NCBI GenBank assembly: GCA_024275415.1
Contig: JAJRZD010000059.1
Coordinates: 22,169 to 86,168 of the forward strand
Direction: 5' to 3'
Source: an archaeon
GTDB lineage: Archaea > Asgardarchaeota > Thorarchaeia > Thorarchaeales > Thorarchaeaceae
DNA length: 64,000 nucleotides
Shown here piece after piece: positions 9,353 to 17,938 of this stretch. Each line of letters opens with the position of its first letter. The first letter of the stretch is position 1. The position numbers were made by a program, and so were the translations under genes. Below the pieces are notes generated by a model, which was not told where the DNA came from, searched no databases, and was given only the letters and a program-made list of their open reading frames with translations.

Positions 9353-9919
9353 CTATATTCCCCTTCGAATCCAATTGACAAGTTCTGCATGCATCAAATT
9401 CTCTTCCATGAACACATCTCGGTATTCAGGATTCCTGAGCCGGAGCCAGACACAGGTAATGCCTAAATCGAAACCGATGATTTTCACATACATTTCAAGC
9501 TCGCTTGGTCTAAAGATTAAGATTGCAAGGATCATGCTTACGCCCAGCAGCACGATGACAAGCGGAAGTCCAATGGAAACAGGTCGCCCTAATGATAGGT
9601 CACCACTAGCAAAGATGACCTCAACCAACAACAAGGAGATAAGAATACCAGTAGTGGCCGCACAAAGGCACTTGCCACGTTCGCGTTCGTCGTCTGGCTG
9701 GTAATGCTCATCGCAGACGTACACGAGCATGGATCTAGTTCCAGGACCCGAAAGCCTAGCACCCTTGTAAGTCCTGACAGGGCCCTCACGGGGGGCTACC
9801 ATAATACGTGAGCGTCTTTTAGCACTCCCACCACATACCGGGCAGATATGTGGAAACCGAGCCTTGTCGATGTCTATGCGAACCAAAGGTTCCTCGAAAT
9901 ATTCAGTCCATTCAGGCAT
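9353..9919 (-). CDS. Membrane protein with N-terminal zinc-binding motif, unknown
   Basis: The 188-residue protein has a CPVCGG pair near residue 26 and a later CDEHY motif near residue 69, which together could bind zinc. Two membrane segments follow (about residues 85-105 and 115-137), and the C-terminal half is about 50 residues and soluble. The arrangement, a cytosolic zinc-ribbon-like head on a two-helix anchor, is common among archaeal proteins of unknown function. No family is recognised. The gene is monocistronic, convergent with ppdK and divergent from the gene at 10082. Confidence 0.55.
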   Translation of the reverse strand: MPEWTEYFEEPLVRIDIDKARFPHICPVCGGSAKRRSRIMVAPREGPVRTYKGARLSGPGTRSMLVYVCDEHYQPDDERERGKCLCAATTGILISLLLVEVIFASGDLSLGRPVSIGLPLVIVLLGVSMILAILIFRPSELEMYVKIIGFDLGITCVWLRLRNPEYRDVFMEENLMHAELVNWIRRGI

Positions 9920-10081
9920 AGCATTTGAGCTAGCAGTGTCAATGAATACATTAGTATATCGGAGAAAGCAGAATTACAAACAGTCACTGGATTGACTGCT
10001 GATGCCAGTAGGGCACACGCCTGAAAATTCATCTCAAAAGCCATAAGTCCTCAACCCGAACTTGTTTCCGGTGAAGGCTGG

Positions 10082-10765
10082 ATGCAAGTGGGGATAGTAG
10101 TTGGGATACTTCTTCTGTTTGCTCTGTGCCTTACCATCATAACTGTCTGTATGGTATCGAAAGCTTGTTTGGATAATTCGCGTCCAACAACAGATAAGAT
10201 ATACAGCTGGATCGATGACTTTGGGGGGTCAGCGAGAAGACTCAAACTGCGGTATGTTTCAGACCATAATGTTGCCAGCAGCGAATCCGCTGTGAGTGCC
10301 GGAGAAGGTGCCCTAAAAACCAGACTGAATATTGATGATGAAGCCCACTATGATCCAACAGCAGAGCCTGAGTTACCATTTGGAAGGTATGGGAAGCCTA
10401 GGTACACGCCAAAAGAGGTTTCATCGCTTGGACTGGAACTTTGGACTTCCCGGATGCTCTCATGGAGAGAGTCCCTTAGTATTGACAAGAAGTGCAGACT
10501 CCTATTCAAAGAAGCAAAGCATGAGCTGGAACGGATTGGTCTGACAATCATTGATTCGCAGGAAACGTCTGAGGGTATCCTCTATACGGCAGATATCAAT
10601 GCCAGCGGTTATGATAGGTCTATCAATGAGAGAGTTATTGTTAAAATCCGGATCTACGGGACACATGGATCAAGAACCTGTGTGGTCGAGATCTCGGTTT
10701 TTTCGCGGGACAAAGAAGCTGTCATCCAGTTAGCAGAACAGGTCAAACAAGCTCTCTGGCAATAA
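10082..10765 (+). CDS. Membrane-anchored protein of unknown function
   Basis: The 227-residue product has one N-terminal membrane segment (about residues 4-26, VGILLLFALCLTIITVCMV), then a soluble region. The C-terminal 90 residues look like an alpha/beta domain (DKKCRLLFKEAKHELERIGL, then several strands). ATG at 10082 is preceded by GAAGG at suitable spacing. No known family is recognised. It is followed by a 489-base region without a clear gene. Confidence 0.55.
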   Translation: MQVGIVVGILLLFALCLTIITVCMVSKACLDNSRPTTDKIYSWIDDFGGSARRLKLRYVSDHNVASSESAVSAGEGALKTRLNIDDEAHYDPTAEPELPFGRYGKPRYTPKEVSSLGLELWTSRMLSWRESLSIDKKCRLLFKEAKHELERIGLTIIDSQETSEGILYTADINASGYDRSINERVIVKIRIYGTHGSRTCVVEISVFSRDKEAVIQLAEQVKQALWQ

Positions 10766-11254
10766 TAGATATCTCAGAAGCTATGAAACCAATCGGGAAT
10801 CTATTGGGATTGATTTGGAAAACAGGAATAGCAGCATTGGAAAGGAGTGAGAGAGAAATAACACGACCAATCAATCATGCTGGCTCTACACCCATGCTGC
10901 CATTCCTGTAAAGAAGAGAATAGGCTTCACTAGTCCTGTATCTTGAAAGAATATCATTCTAATTCTTGAACACACCTGCCCAAGCTTTAGAACAGTAAAT
11001 AGTGGCGTAGAAGTAAGAACAGCCGTTCCCGATACAGTGATGTTCATCTATGGCAGCATGGTATCTGACCTCCAGAAGCGGATATAGTGCGGAAGACAAC
11101 GGAAACAGCAGGATCTTGATGGTCACATCAATCGTGATGGTTCAAACCACCCATCTCAAAATAGTACTATTTTGGAGGATAATCTGGGAATGGTCGAATG
11201 GCGTGACGAAACCAACGGCAGACTGATAACCATACGTCAAGATACAATGACCTG
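10766..11254. other. 489-base region without a clear gene
   Basis: No RNA gene, repeat or convincing protein was found. Two weak plus-strand open frames without start codons, interrupted by one TAG, run from about 10940 to 11255. The second ends in a TGATG overlap with the following MNT start. It might be a decayed gene, but I see no homology. Confidence 0.35.
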
Positions 11255-11611
11255 ATGTTTCAATCCATCAAAGAATTCCGTGAAGCACAAGACAAGCGAA
11301 GGATCAAACTCGAAGCTGAAGTGAGAAGGCTTGTCCTAAAGCTAAGCGAACTAGGTGCAATAAAGCTCATCCTTTTCGGTTCTCTTGCTAGCGGAAAGAT
11401 CACGCCTTGGAGCGACGTAGACCTTCTTGTGATCGTTCCCAACCATGAGAGTAGCAAAGAGTGGAGACGGATAATATATGAGGACTTGGAACGGAAAGTC
11501 GCTGTAGATGTCCTTGTGTTCACCGAAGAAGAATATCATGCGAATCTTGTTCATAGTAGCCTGCTGCAAACGATTGCACAGACGGGAGTTCTGATATATG
11601 AACGGAAATGA
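11255..11611 (+). CDS. MNT-type minimal nucleotidyltransferase
   Basis: This 118-residue protein shows the polymerase-beta-like nucleotidyltransferase signature: FGSLASGKITPWSDVDLLV gives GS at residues 42-43 and the metal-binding pair Asp54 and Asp56. A third acidic position lies in KVAVDVLVF. MNT proteins pair with HEPN proteins; in characterised systems they act as antitoxins that modify the HEPN toxin. The HEPN gene follows and overlaps by 14 bases, so the two are translationally coupled. A second pair in reverse order lies at 35536-36316. Confidence 0.85.
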   Translation: MFQSIKEFREAQDKRRIKLEAEVRRLVLKLSELGAIKLILFGSLASGKITPWSDVDLLVIVPNHESSKEWRRIIYEDLERKVAVDVLVFTEEEYHANLVHSSLLQTIAQTGVLIYERK

Positions 11612-12005
11612 ACTTGACGGAGCAAGGAGATGGCTCATCCAAGCCGAGGACGAGCTTGAAGATGCCCGCCTGCTCCTCGAAGCGAAACGGTATTACCTGA
11701 CGTTGTACCTGAGCCAGCAGAGTGCAGAGAAGGCGCTGAAAGCATTCCTTTTTAGCCAAGGTGTGAAACCGATACTCACTCATTCTGTCAGTGATCTCCT
11801 CAATCTATCTGCAGAAATCGATCCCTCTTTTGAGAAATTGAAACCATCTGGTCGTTTGGATGACTACTATATTCCCACTCGGTATCCAAACGGATTGCCC
11901 GGTGGGATTCCCTCGCGATACTATCAAAATGCTGATGAGGCACAGCGAGCCATCGTACTGAGTGAGAAGGTCATAGAAAAAGTCCGCAATGTCATTGATA
12001 GGTGA
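11598..12005 (+). CDS. HEPN-domain protein paired with MNT
   Basis: The 135-residue all-helical protein matches HEPN (PF05168-like): RRWLIQAEDELEDARLLLE, then SQQSAEKALKAFLFSQG, then a conserved THSVSDLL. The catalytic Rx4-6H RNase motif of active HEPN toxins is not evident, and the C-terminal region has SRYYQN instead. It may therefore be a non-catalytic HEPN or use other residues. It overlaps the MNT gene, typical of a two-gene toxin-antitoxin-like unit. Activity is unproven. Confidence 0.85.
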   Translation: MNGNELDGARRWLIQAEDELEDARLLLEAKRYYLTLYLSQQSAEKALKAFLFSQGVKPILTHSVSDLLNLSAEIDPSFEKLKPSGRLDDYYIPTRYPNGLPGGIPSRYYQNADEAQRAIVLSEKVIEKVRNVIDR

Positions 12006-12202
12006 AACCATGAATCTTTGGTCACCACGACCACGCCTGGATCACAATTACTTCAACAACGCGTGTTAACAAGGTGCTCGACTAGAAGATTCCCGATCGG
12101 ATACAATGCGGATACTGGGAGTCGGGCGACCAAAGCCCAAGTCGATACTGTTTTTACTTGCCGTTCACATAGAACCTTATAATCGCGTTTGGAGATAGAG
12201 GC

Positions 12203-13345
12203 TTGAAGGTTCTAGTGCTTGGTTCTGGTCAGATGGGCAAGGGTGCAGCATATGACCTCGTACGTAATGATAAGGTCGAACAGGTGATTTGTGCAGACAT
12301 CAACGAGTCGATGGCAAAAAGACTGGCGGACGAAATGGGTGGCAAGGCCATTGCGAAAAGGGTTGATGCAAAAAACCGTGACCAGCTTGTTAGTGCTTTC
12401 TCTGAGGTTGATTCGGTCATCAGTGCTGTTAGTTACACAGTCAATCTCTTGCACACAGAAGTCGCCATTGAAACTGCGACTCATATGTGTGACCTTGGAG
12501 GAAACCTGAGTGTGGTGAAGGATCAGCTCGCATTGCATGACAGGGCAAAGGATGCTGGGATTACAGTGGTGCCGGATTGTGGGCTTGCTCCAGGAATGGT
12601 GAGCGTCCTCGCGCGGGCTGGGATCGAGGCATTGAACAGTGTAGAGGAGGTCAAGATCCGTGTGGGAGGGCTACAGCAAGAACCGAGACCACCGCTGAAT
12701 TATGCTCTGATATTCTCTGTCGAAGGGCTCATCAACGAGTACGTCGAGCCATGTATGGTGTTGCGTGATGGGAAGATAACATACGAAGACCCGCTTGTTG
12801 GGTTCGAGCAGGTAGAGTTCCCTGAGCCTTTTGGCACTCTTGAAGCATTCAATACGAGTGGTGGGACTTCGACCCTGCCTCTGACCTATGAGGGGAAGAT
12901 AAAGAACCTAGACTACAAGACCTTGCGGTATCCCGGTCACGGACACAAGATGTGGTGCCTGATGAAGCTGGGCTTGATGGATGGTGAGGAACAGGACTTT
13001 GATGGCGTCCGCATCGCCCCACGAAAGGTGTTGGAGAAGATGCTGGAGAATAACCTCCCTGAGTCAGGGAAGGATGCCACTCTCGTCCGTGTGACAGTGT
13101 CTGGTTGGAAAGGAACCGAGTCACGCCAACTCATTTATGAGATGATCGACTATTTTGATGATGCGAGTGGATTGACCTCTATGATGCGCACGACATCGTT
13201 CCCGGCAGCGGTGACTGCGGTGATGATGGCTGATGACACCATTGTTGACAGAGGAGTCCTTCCGCCTGAGCGATCGATACCTCCTGAACCTTTCATCAAG
13301 GCGTTGCGTGAAAGAGGATTGAACATAGAATTCAAGCAGATTTGA
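12203..13345 (+). CDS. Saccharopine-dehydrogenase-family oxidoreductase (lysine 6-dehydrogenase-like)
   Basis: The 380-residue protein begins with a Rossmann fold (VLVLGSGQMGKGAAYDL) and continues with the saccharopine dehydrogenase core. Marks include VISAVSYTVNLLHTEVAIE, the GGNLS turn and VPDCGLAPGMVSVLA. It most resembles the lysine-6-dehydrogenase branch, which oxidises the epsilon-amino group of lysine with NAD, although related enzymes have other amino acid substrates. The start is TTG at 12203 with GGAG about eight bases before it; any later ATG would remove the first strand of the nucleotide-binding fold. Threonine ammonia-lyase follows after 67 bases, suggesting a shared amino-acid-breakdown unit. 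Confidence 0.75.
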   Translation: MKVLVLGSGQMGKGAAYDLVRNDKVEQVICADINESMAKRLADEMGGKAIAKRVDAKNRDQLVSAFSEVDSVISAVSYTVNLLHTEVAIETATHMCDLGGNLSVVKDQLALHDRAKDAGITVVPDCGLAPGMVSVLARAGIEALNSVEEVKIRVGGLQQEPRPPLNYALIFSVEGLINEYVEPCMVLRDGKITYEDPLVGFEQVEFPEPFGTLEAFNTSGGTSTLPLTYEGKIKNLDYKTLRYPGHGHKMWCLMKLGLMDGEEQDFDGVRIAPRKVLEKMLENNLPESGKDATLVRVTVSGWKGTESRQLIYEMIDYFDDASGLTSMMRTTSFPAAVTAVMMADDTIVDRGVLPPERSIPPEPFIKALRERGLNIEFKQI

Positions 13346-13412
13346 AGGTGGTTATGTATCTGGTCTTCCTCGTAGGAAACAATATCAGCAACCACAATAC
13401 TATGTTGATGCA

Positions 13413-14645
13413 GTGAAATTGATGACTGCGTTCAAACACATATTTGAGAAGACACTTGAGGCGCGGGAAATCCTGAAAGGGATTGCCCACCGGACGCGAC
13501 TAGACCACTCGTCCACGTTCTCAAGACTTTGTGATGGCGATGTGTATTTGAAATTGGAGAACCTGCAAAAGACAGGCTCGTTCAAGGTACGAGGAGCTGC
13601 GTACGCGATGTCCCAGCTCAGTGACAAGGAGAAGGAAGCAGGGGTCATTGCAGCATCAGCTGGAAATCATGCACAGGGTGTAGCATATGCTGCCACACGG
13701 CTAGGAATCAAGTCGACCATCGTAATGCCTATCTTCTCCCCGATTGCCAAAATACATGCGACCCGGGCCTATGGAGCTAAGGTCATTCTGCACGGGACAA
13801 CATTCGATGATGCTCTCGCATTCGCTCTTGAAACCTCTGAAAAGACAGGGGCCACATTCCTGCACCCATTCAATGACGTAGATGTTATCGCAGGACAAGG
13901 AACCATCGGGTTGGAGATCTTGGACGAACTCCCTGATGTAGACGTAGTTGCCGTCCCAGTCGGAGGCGGAGGGATTTCCGCAGGTATCGCCGTTACGATG
14001 AAAGAACAGAAACCCGAAGTGGAGGTATATGGAGCTGAAGCAGCGACTGCAGCCTCGCTTCAGGCATCGCTCAAGGCAGGGCGGGTCACGACCGTACAGG
14101 GCCTCGACACCGTATGTGACGGTATCGCAGTCAAGACCATTGGTGACAAGACGTTCAATATCGCCAAGGAACTGTTGAGTGGTGTTGCTACAGTCAAGGA
14201 TCTTGAAGTTACGAGAACGCTATTCCTCCTTCTGGAACGAGCGAAGATTGTCGTTGAGCCTGCTGGGTGTGTGGGTCTCACGGCCTTTCAGTTCAAACAC
14301 ATCGATATCAAGGACAAGGTAGCAGTCGCTGTTCTCTCAGGTGGGAATATCGACATGAGCTTCATGGCGCGGGTCGTCGAAAAGGAACTCTACCGTCTTG
14401 GGCGTTCAGTGAGGCTCAAAGGTACGATTCCTGATAGGGTGGGCACACTGAACAAGGTGATTGGTATCGTGGCAGAATCGGGTGTGAGTGTTATCGAGTT
14501 GAATCAGGACAGGACTGATCCCGACATCGCTCCGAACAAGACTGACCTTACAATGATTCTTGAGGTCCCAGACGAATCGGCTGTCGAGAAGCTTCTTAGA
14601 CTTCTAGACGAGTCCGGTTTCAGTTTTCATCGGTTTGAGGACTAG
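13413..14645 (+). CDS. ilvA: Threonine ammonia-lyase with C-terminal ACT domain
   Basis: The 410-residue enzyme is a fold-type II PLP lyase. KTGSFKVRGAAYAM holds the PLP lysine, SAGNHAQGVAYAA is the substrate loop and VPVGGGGISAG binds the phosphate. The last about 80 residues form an ACT regulatory domain (VRLKGTIPDRVGTLNKV). It deaminates threonine to 2-oxobutyrate and ammonia; catabolic (tdcB) and biosynthetic (ilvA) forms are not separable here. The length with one ACT domain fits the shorter archaeal/catabolic class. Starts are GTG 13413 or ATG 13422. The 3' end overlaps the convergent hydrolase gene by 26 bases. Confidence 0.9.
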   Translation: MKLMTAFKHIFEKTLEAREILKGIAHRTRLDHSSTFSRLCDGDVYLKLENLQKTGSFKVRGAAYAMSQLSDKEKEAGVIAASAGNHAQGVAYAATRLGIKSTIVMPIFSPIAKIHATRAYGAKVILHGTTFDDALAFALETSEKTGATFLHPFNDVDVIAGQGTIGLEILDELPDVDVVAVPVGGGGISAGIAVTMKEQKPEVEVYGAEAATAASLQASLKAGRVTTVQGLDTVCDGIAVKTIGDKTFNIAKELLSGVATVKDLEVTRTLFLLLERAKIVVEPAGCVGLTAFQFKHIDIKDKVAVAVLSGGNIDMSFMARVVEKELYRLGRSVRLKGTIPDRVGTLNKVIGIVAESGVSVIELNQDRTDPDIAPNKTDLTMILEVPDESAVEKLLRLLDESGFSFHRFED

Positions 14646-15588
14646 AGGTAGTCTTCTTGCTCCTAGGACGAAGTGTCGTGTAAACCAACAACACTCCCGC
14701 CACCCCAATGAAAACGAACGAATATGCCCTGAGATAGTCAGCGTAAATCTGATACCAGAAGACCTGAGCATCCACTTGTAGGGTTCTTGCGAGTTGTGCT
14801 GTGCCTTGGAGCCCGCTCACCATCCATGTGCTGGTTTCGTGGACGATTGCAGAATCCAGTGTGTCAGACATGCTGGTTGACCGCCCAGTGGTCAGTCTAA
14901 AGGCTGTCAGGTTGTCAAGGCTTCCATAAGTGATGCCCACTTCGATTTCTGTCATCCCCGAAACCGCTTCCATGATGCCCGTTCCCTTTGTCAGGCTCTG
15001 ACTATCATCCTTTCCCACTGCAATAAGGAGATTGCCTTCGACCACACTGAACGATTCATCTGTCAGTCTGCCCAAGTCACCGAATGCTACGACTGCCCTT
15101 GGCGTGTCTGAGTATTGCATCATCCTGAGCGCGACCTGAATCCCTTCGTCATGAGCGAGGATACCAAAGGTCTCTTGATTCACTTCATAGGTACTCCTTA
15201 CGAAATCTAGGGCTCTGAGGTACGTCGTTGCGGAATCATTCAACGTGCTCTCATCCAGCAATCCCATGGCAATCTCTAGCTTTCGGGACTCGACAGAGAT
15301 GACTGTCATGTTCCTCCTTGCAAGCTCGATGTTGAATGCGAACAGGGTGTCAACTGACTCACCTGTTCCGTAGATCGAAACGACCACAGGAGTCAGGGTT
15401 TCAATTGTTGGATAGTAAGGGCGGTAGACTACGACAGAAACGTTTGTGCCATCATGATTCAGGACAGACTTGCGAACCACCTCCAAATCGCCAAGCCCTC
15501 TCTGAACGCTGTACGAGAGAATGAATGATGATGAGAGAAGCGTGATGCCTATCAGCAGCATCGCATAGAAGACCCTTTTGTCCAACAT
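14620..15588 (-). CDS. Membrane-anchored extracellular alpha/beta-hydrolase-like protein
   Basis: The 322-residue protein has an N-terminal membrane segment (residues 7-27), a large extracytoplasmic domain and a C-terminal membrane segment (about 285-307) followed by a basic tail. The middle resembles an alpha/beta hydrolase: TPVVVSIYGTGES, a helical stretch, then GILAHDEGIQVAL where the nucleophile elbow would be. The elbow carries Asp rather than Ser, which is either an Asp-nucleophile type (as in epoxide hydrolases and dehalogenases) or a pseudoenzyme. Related archaeal proteins occur as cell-surface hydrolases of unknown substrate. It is convergent and overlapping with threonine ammonia-lyase. 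Confidence 0.6.
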   Translation of the reverse strand: MLDKRVFYAMLLIGITLLSSSFILSYSVQRGLGDLEVVRKSVLNHDGTNVSVVVYRPYYPTIETLTPVVVSIYGTGESVDTLFAFNIELARRNMTVISVESRKLEIAMGLLDESTLNDSATTYLRALDFVRSTYEVNQETFGILAHDEGIQVALRMMQYSDTPRAVVAFGDLGRLTDESFSVVEGNLLIAVGKDDSQSLTKGTGIMEAVSGMTEIEVGITYGSLDNLTAFRLTTGRSTSMSDTLDSAIVHETSTWMVSGLQGTAQLARTLQVDAQVFWYQIYADYLRAYSFVFIGVAGVLLVYTTLRPRSKKTTSSPQTDEN

Positions 15589-15688
15589 CGAATCACCAAT
15601 TGGATTGCCTCGTCTGTCGAATGAGATAAACTCATCGGTTCCATGTGGGTCTTAGGATAGAACCATGTCCATAAAAGTTGCATGATTT

Positions 15689-15736
15689 TAGTTAATTTTA
15701 TATATGGGTGACGAGTTGCATATAATTGGTTAACTA
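15689..15736 (+). promoter_or_regulatory. Inverted repeat flanking TATA box upstream of HTH gene
   Basis: TAGTTAA at 15689-15695 and TTAACTA at 15730-15736 are perfect inverted arms. They flank a TATA-like TTTTATATATGG at about 15696-15706 and end two bases before the ATG at 15739. The position fits an operator by which the encoded HTH protein represses itself; that is inference. Confidence 0.45.
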
Positions 15737-15738
15737 GT

Positions 15739-16212
15739 ATGTTCCCGTTCAAGAGCTTGCGTTATCCCACACCAGAACAGAGCAAGATCTGGTTCAGACG
15801 AAAACAAGGAAAAGCGCCATCCGCCATTGCGACAGAAATGGGTGTTTCCAGGCCCTACGTGAGTCAGGCACAACGGATAGCAGAACGACGCATTGAAGGC
15901 TTACTTAGACATATGGCATCAGCAAACCGCATTGACTTGAAGCACATCAGTCCCCAGCATGGCATTGCAGTAGGCGAGTGTCCTGCTCTGAACACGACTG
16001 TGTACTTTACCTATACATCAGCAATGGGTGTCCAAACATGGTATCGTCATCAAGGGGATTGCAAGAAATGCAATATGATTGCTAGTTGTAATGAAATCCT
16101 GAAGACGCTCTCTAAGGAATGGGGCATCAAGATTCCCAAGGACAAGGCACCTACAGAGGTGGGTGTACAACTATTCGATAAAATTATGGAGGAATTAGGT
16201 TGGACGAAATAA
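15739..16212 (+). CDS. Archaeal HTH protein with Cys cluster (putative regulator)
   Basis: The 157-residue protein opens with a sigma-70 region 4/Fis-like helix-turn-helix (TPEQSKIWFRRKQGKAPSAI and MGVSRPYVSQAQRIAERRI). A domain with GDCKKCNMIASC, probably metal-binding, follows, then a short helical tail. Proteins of this layout are widespread in archaea and usually annotated as Fis-like regulators; targets are unknown. A palindrome-flanked promoter directly precedes it. Confidence 0.7.
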   Translation: MFPFKSLRYPTPEQSKIWFRRKQGKAPSAIATEMGVSRPYVSQAQRIAERRIEGLLRHMASANRIDLKHISPQHGIAVGECPALNTTVYFTYTSAMGVQTWYRHQGDCKKCNMIASCNEILKTLSKEWGIKIPKDKAPTEVGVQLFDKIMEELGWTK

Positions 16213-16298
16213 AATCGGTAGCACCGTTTGAGATTTGCCGTATCCCCCCAAAGCCAACGGTCAGGACTCATTATTTGAACCATGGAACAATCAAGTTC

Positions 16299-16559
16299 AT
16301 GAAACAGCGCAAGGTCATCACATTCATGATAGTGGTATTGATTGGTGTCACAGCATGGGCTCCTTGGATAACTGAGGATTACGCTCGAACTGCGGTCGTT
16401 GAAAGTTTGGGCGGAGAGGATGCCCAGTACTTCTATCTTGGTGAGAATGTGACAATATCAGAAATCCCGATTAGAACCGTCAGAGTTCCCTTTGCGATCC
16501 TGGTCTACTTTCCGAGTGAGGCGATGTTCATTGTTACTTTTTGGGGTGCTGTGATCTGA
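16299..16559 (+). CDS. Small membrane protein, unknown
   Basis: From ATG 16299 the product is 86 residues, with a basic start (MKQRKVITF), one N-terminal membrane segment and a hydrophobic C-terminus (FAILVYFPSEAMFIVTFWGAV). It therefore spans the membrane twice with a short outside loop containing one N-glycosylation-type NVT site. An in-frame TTG at 16200 would overlap the upstream HTH gene, but the extra residues look non-coding. It may be co-transcribed with the HTH gene. No family is recognised. Confidence 0.45.
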   Translation: MKQRKVITFMIVVLIGVTAWAPWITEDYARTAVVESLGGEDAQYFYLGENVTISEIPIRTVRVPFAILVYFPSEAMFIVTFWGAVI

Positions 16560-16702
16560 GTGTCACTATCAATGAATACGAACAAATGATATCCAGTAAT
16601 AGTTGCAGCCTACTACTCTTATAGTGAGTGTTCCTCCGATGAGATTTCAGTACACGCAATCATCAACTGGAGGAACATCGTTGCCATGGAGTCTGCTCTG
16701 GT

Positions 16703-17656
16703 TTAGTAACTTACACCGAGCTTCTTGGAAAGCCTCTCTAACATATCCTTGACCATTGCTGGAAGGTCATAGTCTGGTTTCCAACCCCATTCATCTCGTG
16801 CAGCACTATCATCAATAGACTTTGGCCAACTCTCAGCAATCTGCTGTCTGAAATCCGGTTCGTACGAGATCTCAAATTCAGGGATGTGCTTCTTTATCTC
16901 GGCTGCAATCTCTTCTGGTGCGAAGGACATCGCCGTGATGTTGAAGCTCCGGTGGACAAGATTCTCTGCTGGCGCCTCGATGAGGTCGATGGTACACTTG
17001 ATACAATCAGGCATATACATCATCGGCAGGTACGTTCCCTTGTCCAGAAACGAAGTGTACCGTTTGTTCTTCAGTGCCTCGTAGAATATCTCAACGGCAT
17101 AGTCTGTTGTCCCACCCCCTGGCAAAGCCTCGGAGCTGATGATGCCAGGGTATCGCAGCGAACGAAAATCAAGACCATATCTCTTTACATAGTACTCGCC
17201 CCACAGTTCGATGAACACCTTCGAAACGCCATACGCTGTGGTAGGGCGCATGATCACATCGTTGGGGGTGTTGTCCTTCGGTGTGCTGGGGCCAAAGGCT
17301 GCAATAGAACTCGGGATCATGACTTGATCGAGTCCAAGTATCCTCGTCGCCTCAAGCACATTGTAAGCTCCTACTATATTTGTGTGAAAGGCGAGTTGTG
17401 GATTCTTCTCTCCCGTACCAGACAGAAGTGAGGCGTTGTGGATAATGATGTCGATGTCCTGATCGACAAGCATCGCATGAAGCTGGTTCGTGTCCATCAC
17501 ATCGAGCTGGAGATACGGACCATCCTCCTTCAGGACTGCGGGAGGCTTTTTCCTACCTGTGGCGATGACATTCTCGCCACCATATTTCTGCCTCAGAGCG
17601 CCGATAAGCTCAGTTCCGATTTGCCCATAACTGCCAGTCACAAGTATCCGTTTCAT
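16703..17656 (-). CDS. tdh: L-threonine 3-dehydrogenase, SDR (epimerase-like) type
   Basis: The 317-residue extended SDR has the NAD-binding motif LVTGSYGQIGTEL at the N-terminus and an active-site Tyr-Lys pair in TTAYGVSKVF. The signature segments GGGTTDYAVEIFYEAL, FNITAMSFAPEEIA and WPKSIDDSAARDEWGW are characteristic of UDP-galactose-epimerase-like threonine 3-dehydrogenases. It oxidises threonine to 2-amino-3-oxobutyrate with NAD. No 2-amino-3-ketobutyrate CoA ligase is nearby. Together with threonine ammonia-lyase at 13413 it gives this region two threonine-degrading routes. Confidence 0.9.
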   Translation of the reverse strand: MKRILVTGSYGQIGTELIGALRQKYGGENVIATGRKKPPAVLKEDGPYLQLDVMDTNQLHAMLVDQDIDIIIHNASLLSGTGEKNPQLAFHTNIVGAYNVLEATRILGLDQVMIPSSIAAFGPSTPKDNTPNDVIMRPTTAYGVSKVFIELWGEYYVKRYGLDFRSLRYPGIISSEALPGGGTTDYAVEIFYEALKNKRYTSFLDKGTYLPMMYMPDCIKCTIDLIEAPAENLVHRSFNITAMSFAPEEIAAEIKKHIPEFEISYEPDFRQQIAESWPKSIDDSAARDEWGWKPDYDLPAMVKDMLERLSKKLGVSY

Positions 17657-17938
17657 CGTTGACCACTGGGACTGAGCGCAAAACTTCCCCGTTAAAAGAG
17701 TTGGCTTTACGTTGGAAAAGAAATCATCAGGTGCGTTTCATCCTTTTGTCGGTTCGACATCCATCGATTAGGGGAGAGAACAATGTTTCTCGTATCATTG
17801 TCATCAGGGTGGGACGATTCTATTCATCCGGACTGAACGAGATGCGCTTCCACGACCTCAAGGTGGTCACATTCAGCCAACACGGATCCACTTTGTTTCT
17901 GCTCGGAGTGTTCACGTTGCCCAATGTGCCAAATGATA

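Noticed and set aside
11130..11165. tRNA-like GGTTCAAACC segment
   Set aside because: The flanking bases cannot form a T-stem and no acceptor or anticodon arm is present.
10940..11255. Open plus-strand frames with good residue composition ending at the MNT start
   Set aside because: No start codon, one internal TAG and no recognisable homology; could be a remnant but not supportable.
17800..17938. Minus-strand frame upstream of the stop of the nitroreductase region (HSEQKQSGSVLAECDH)
   Set aside because: No plausible start and a different frame from the nitroreductase; probably chance.
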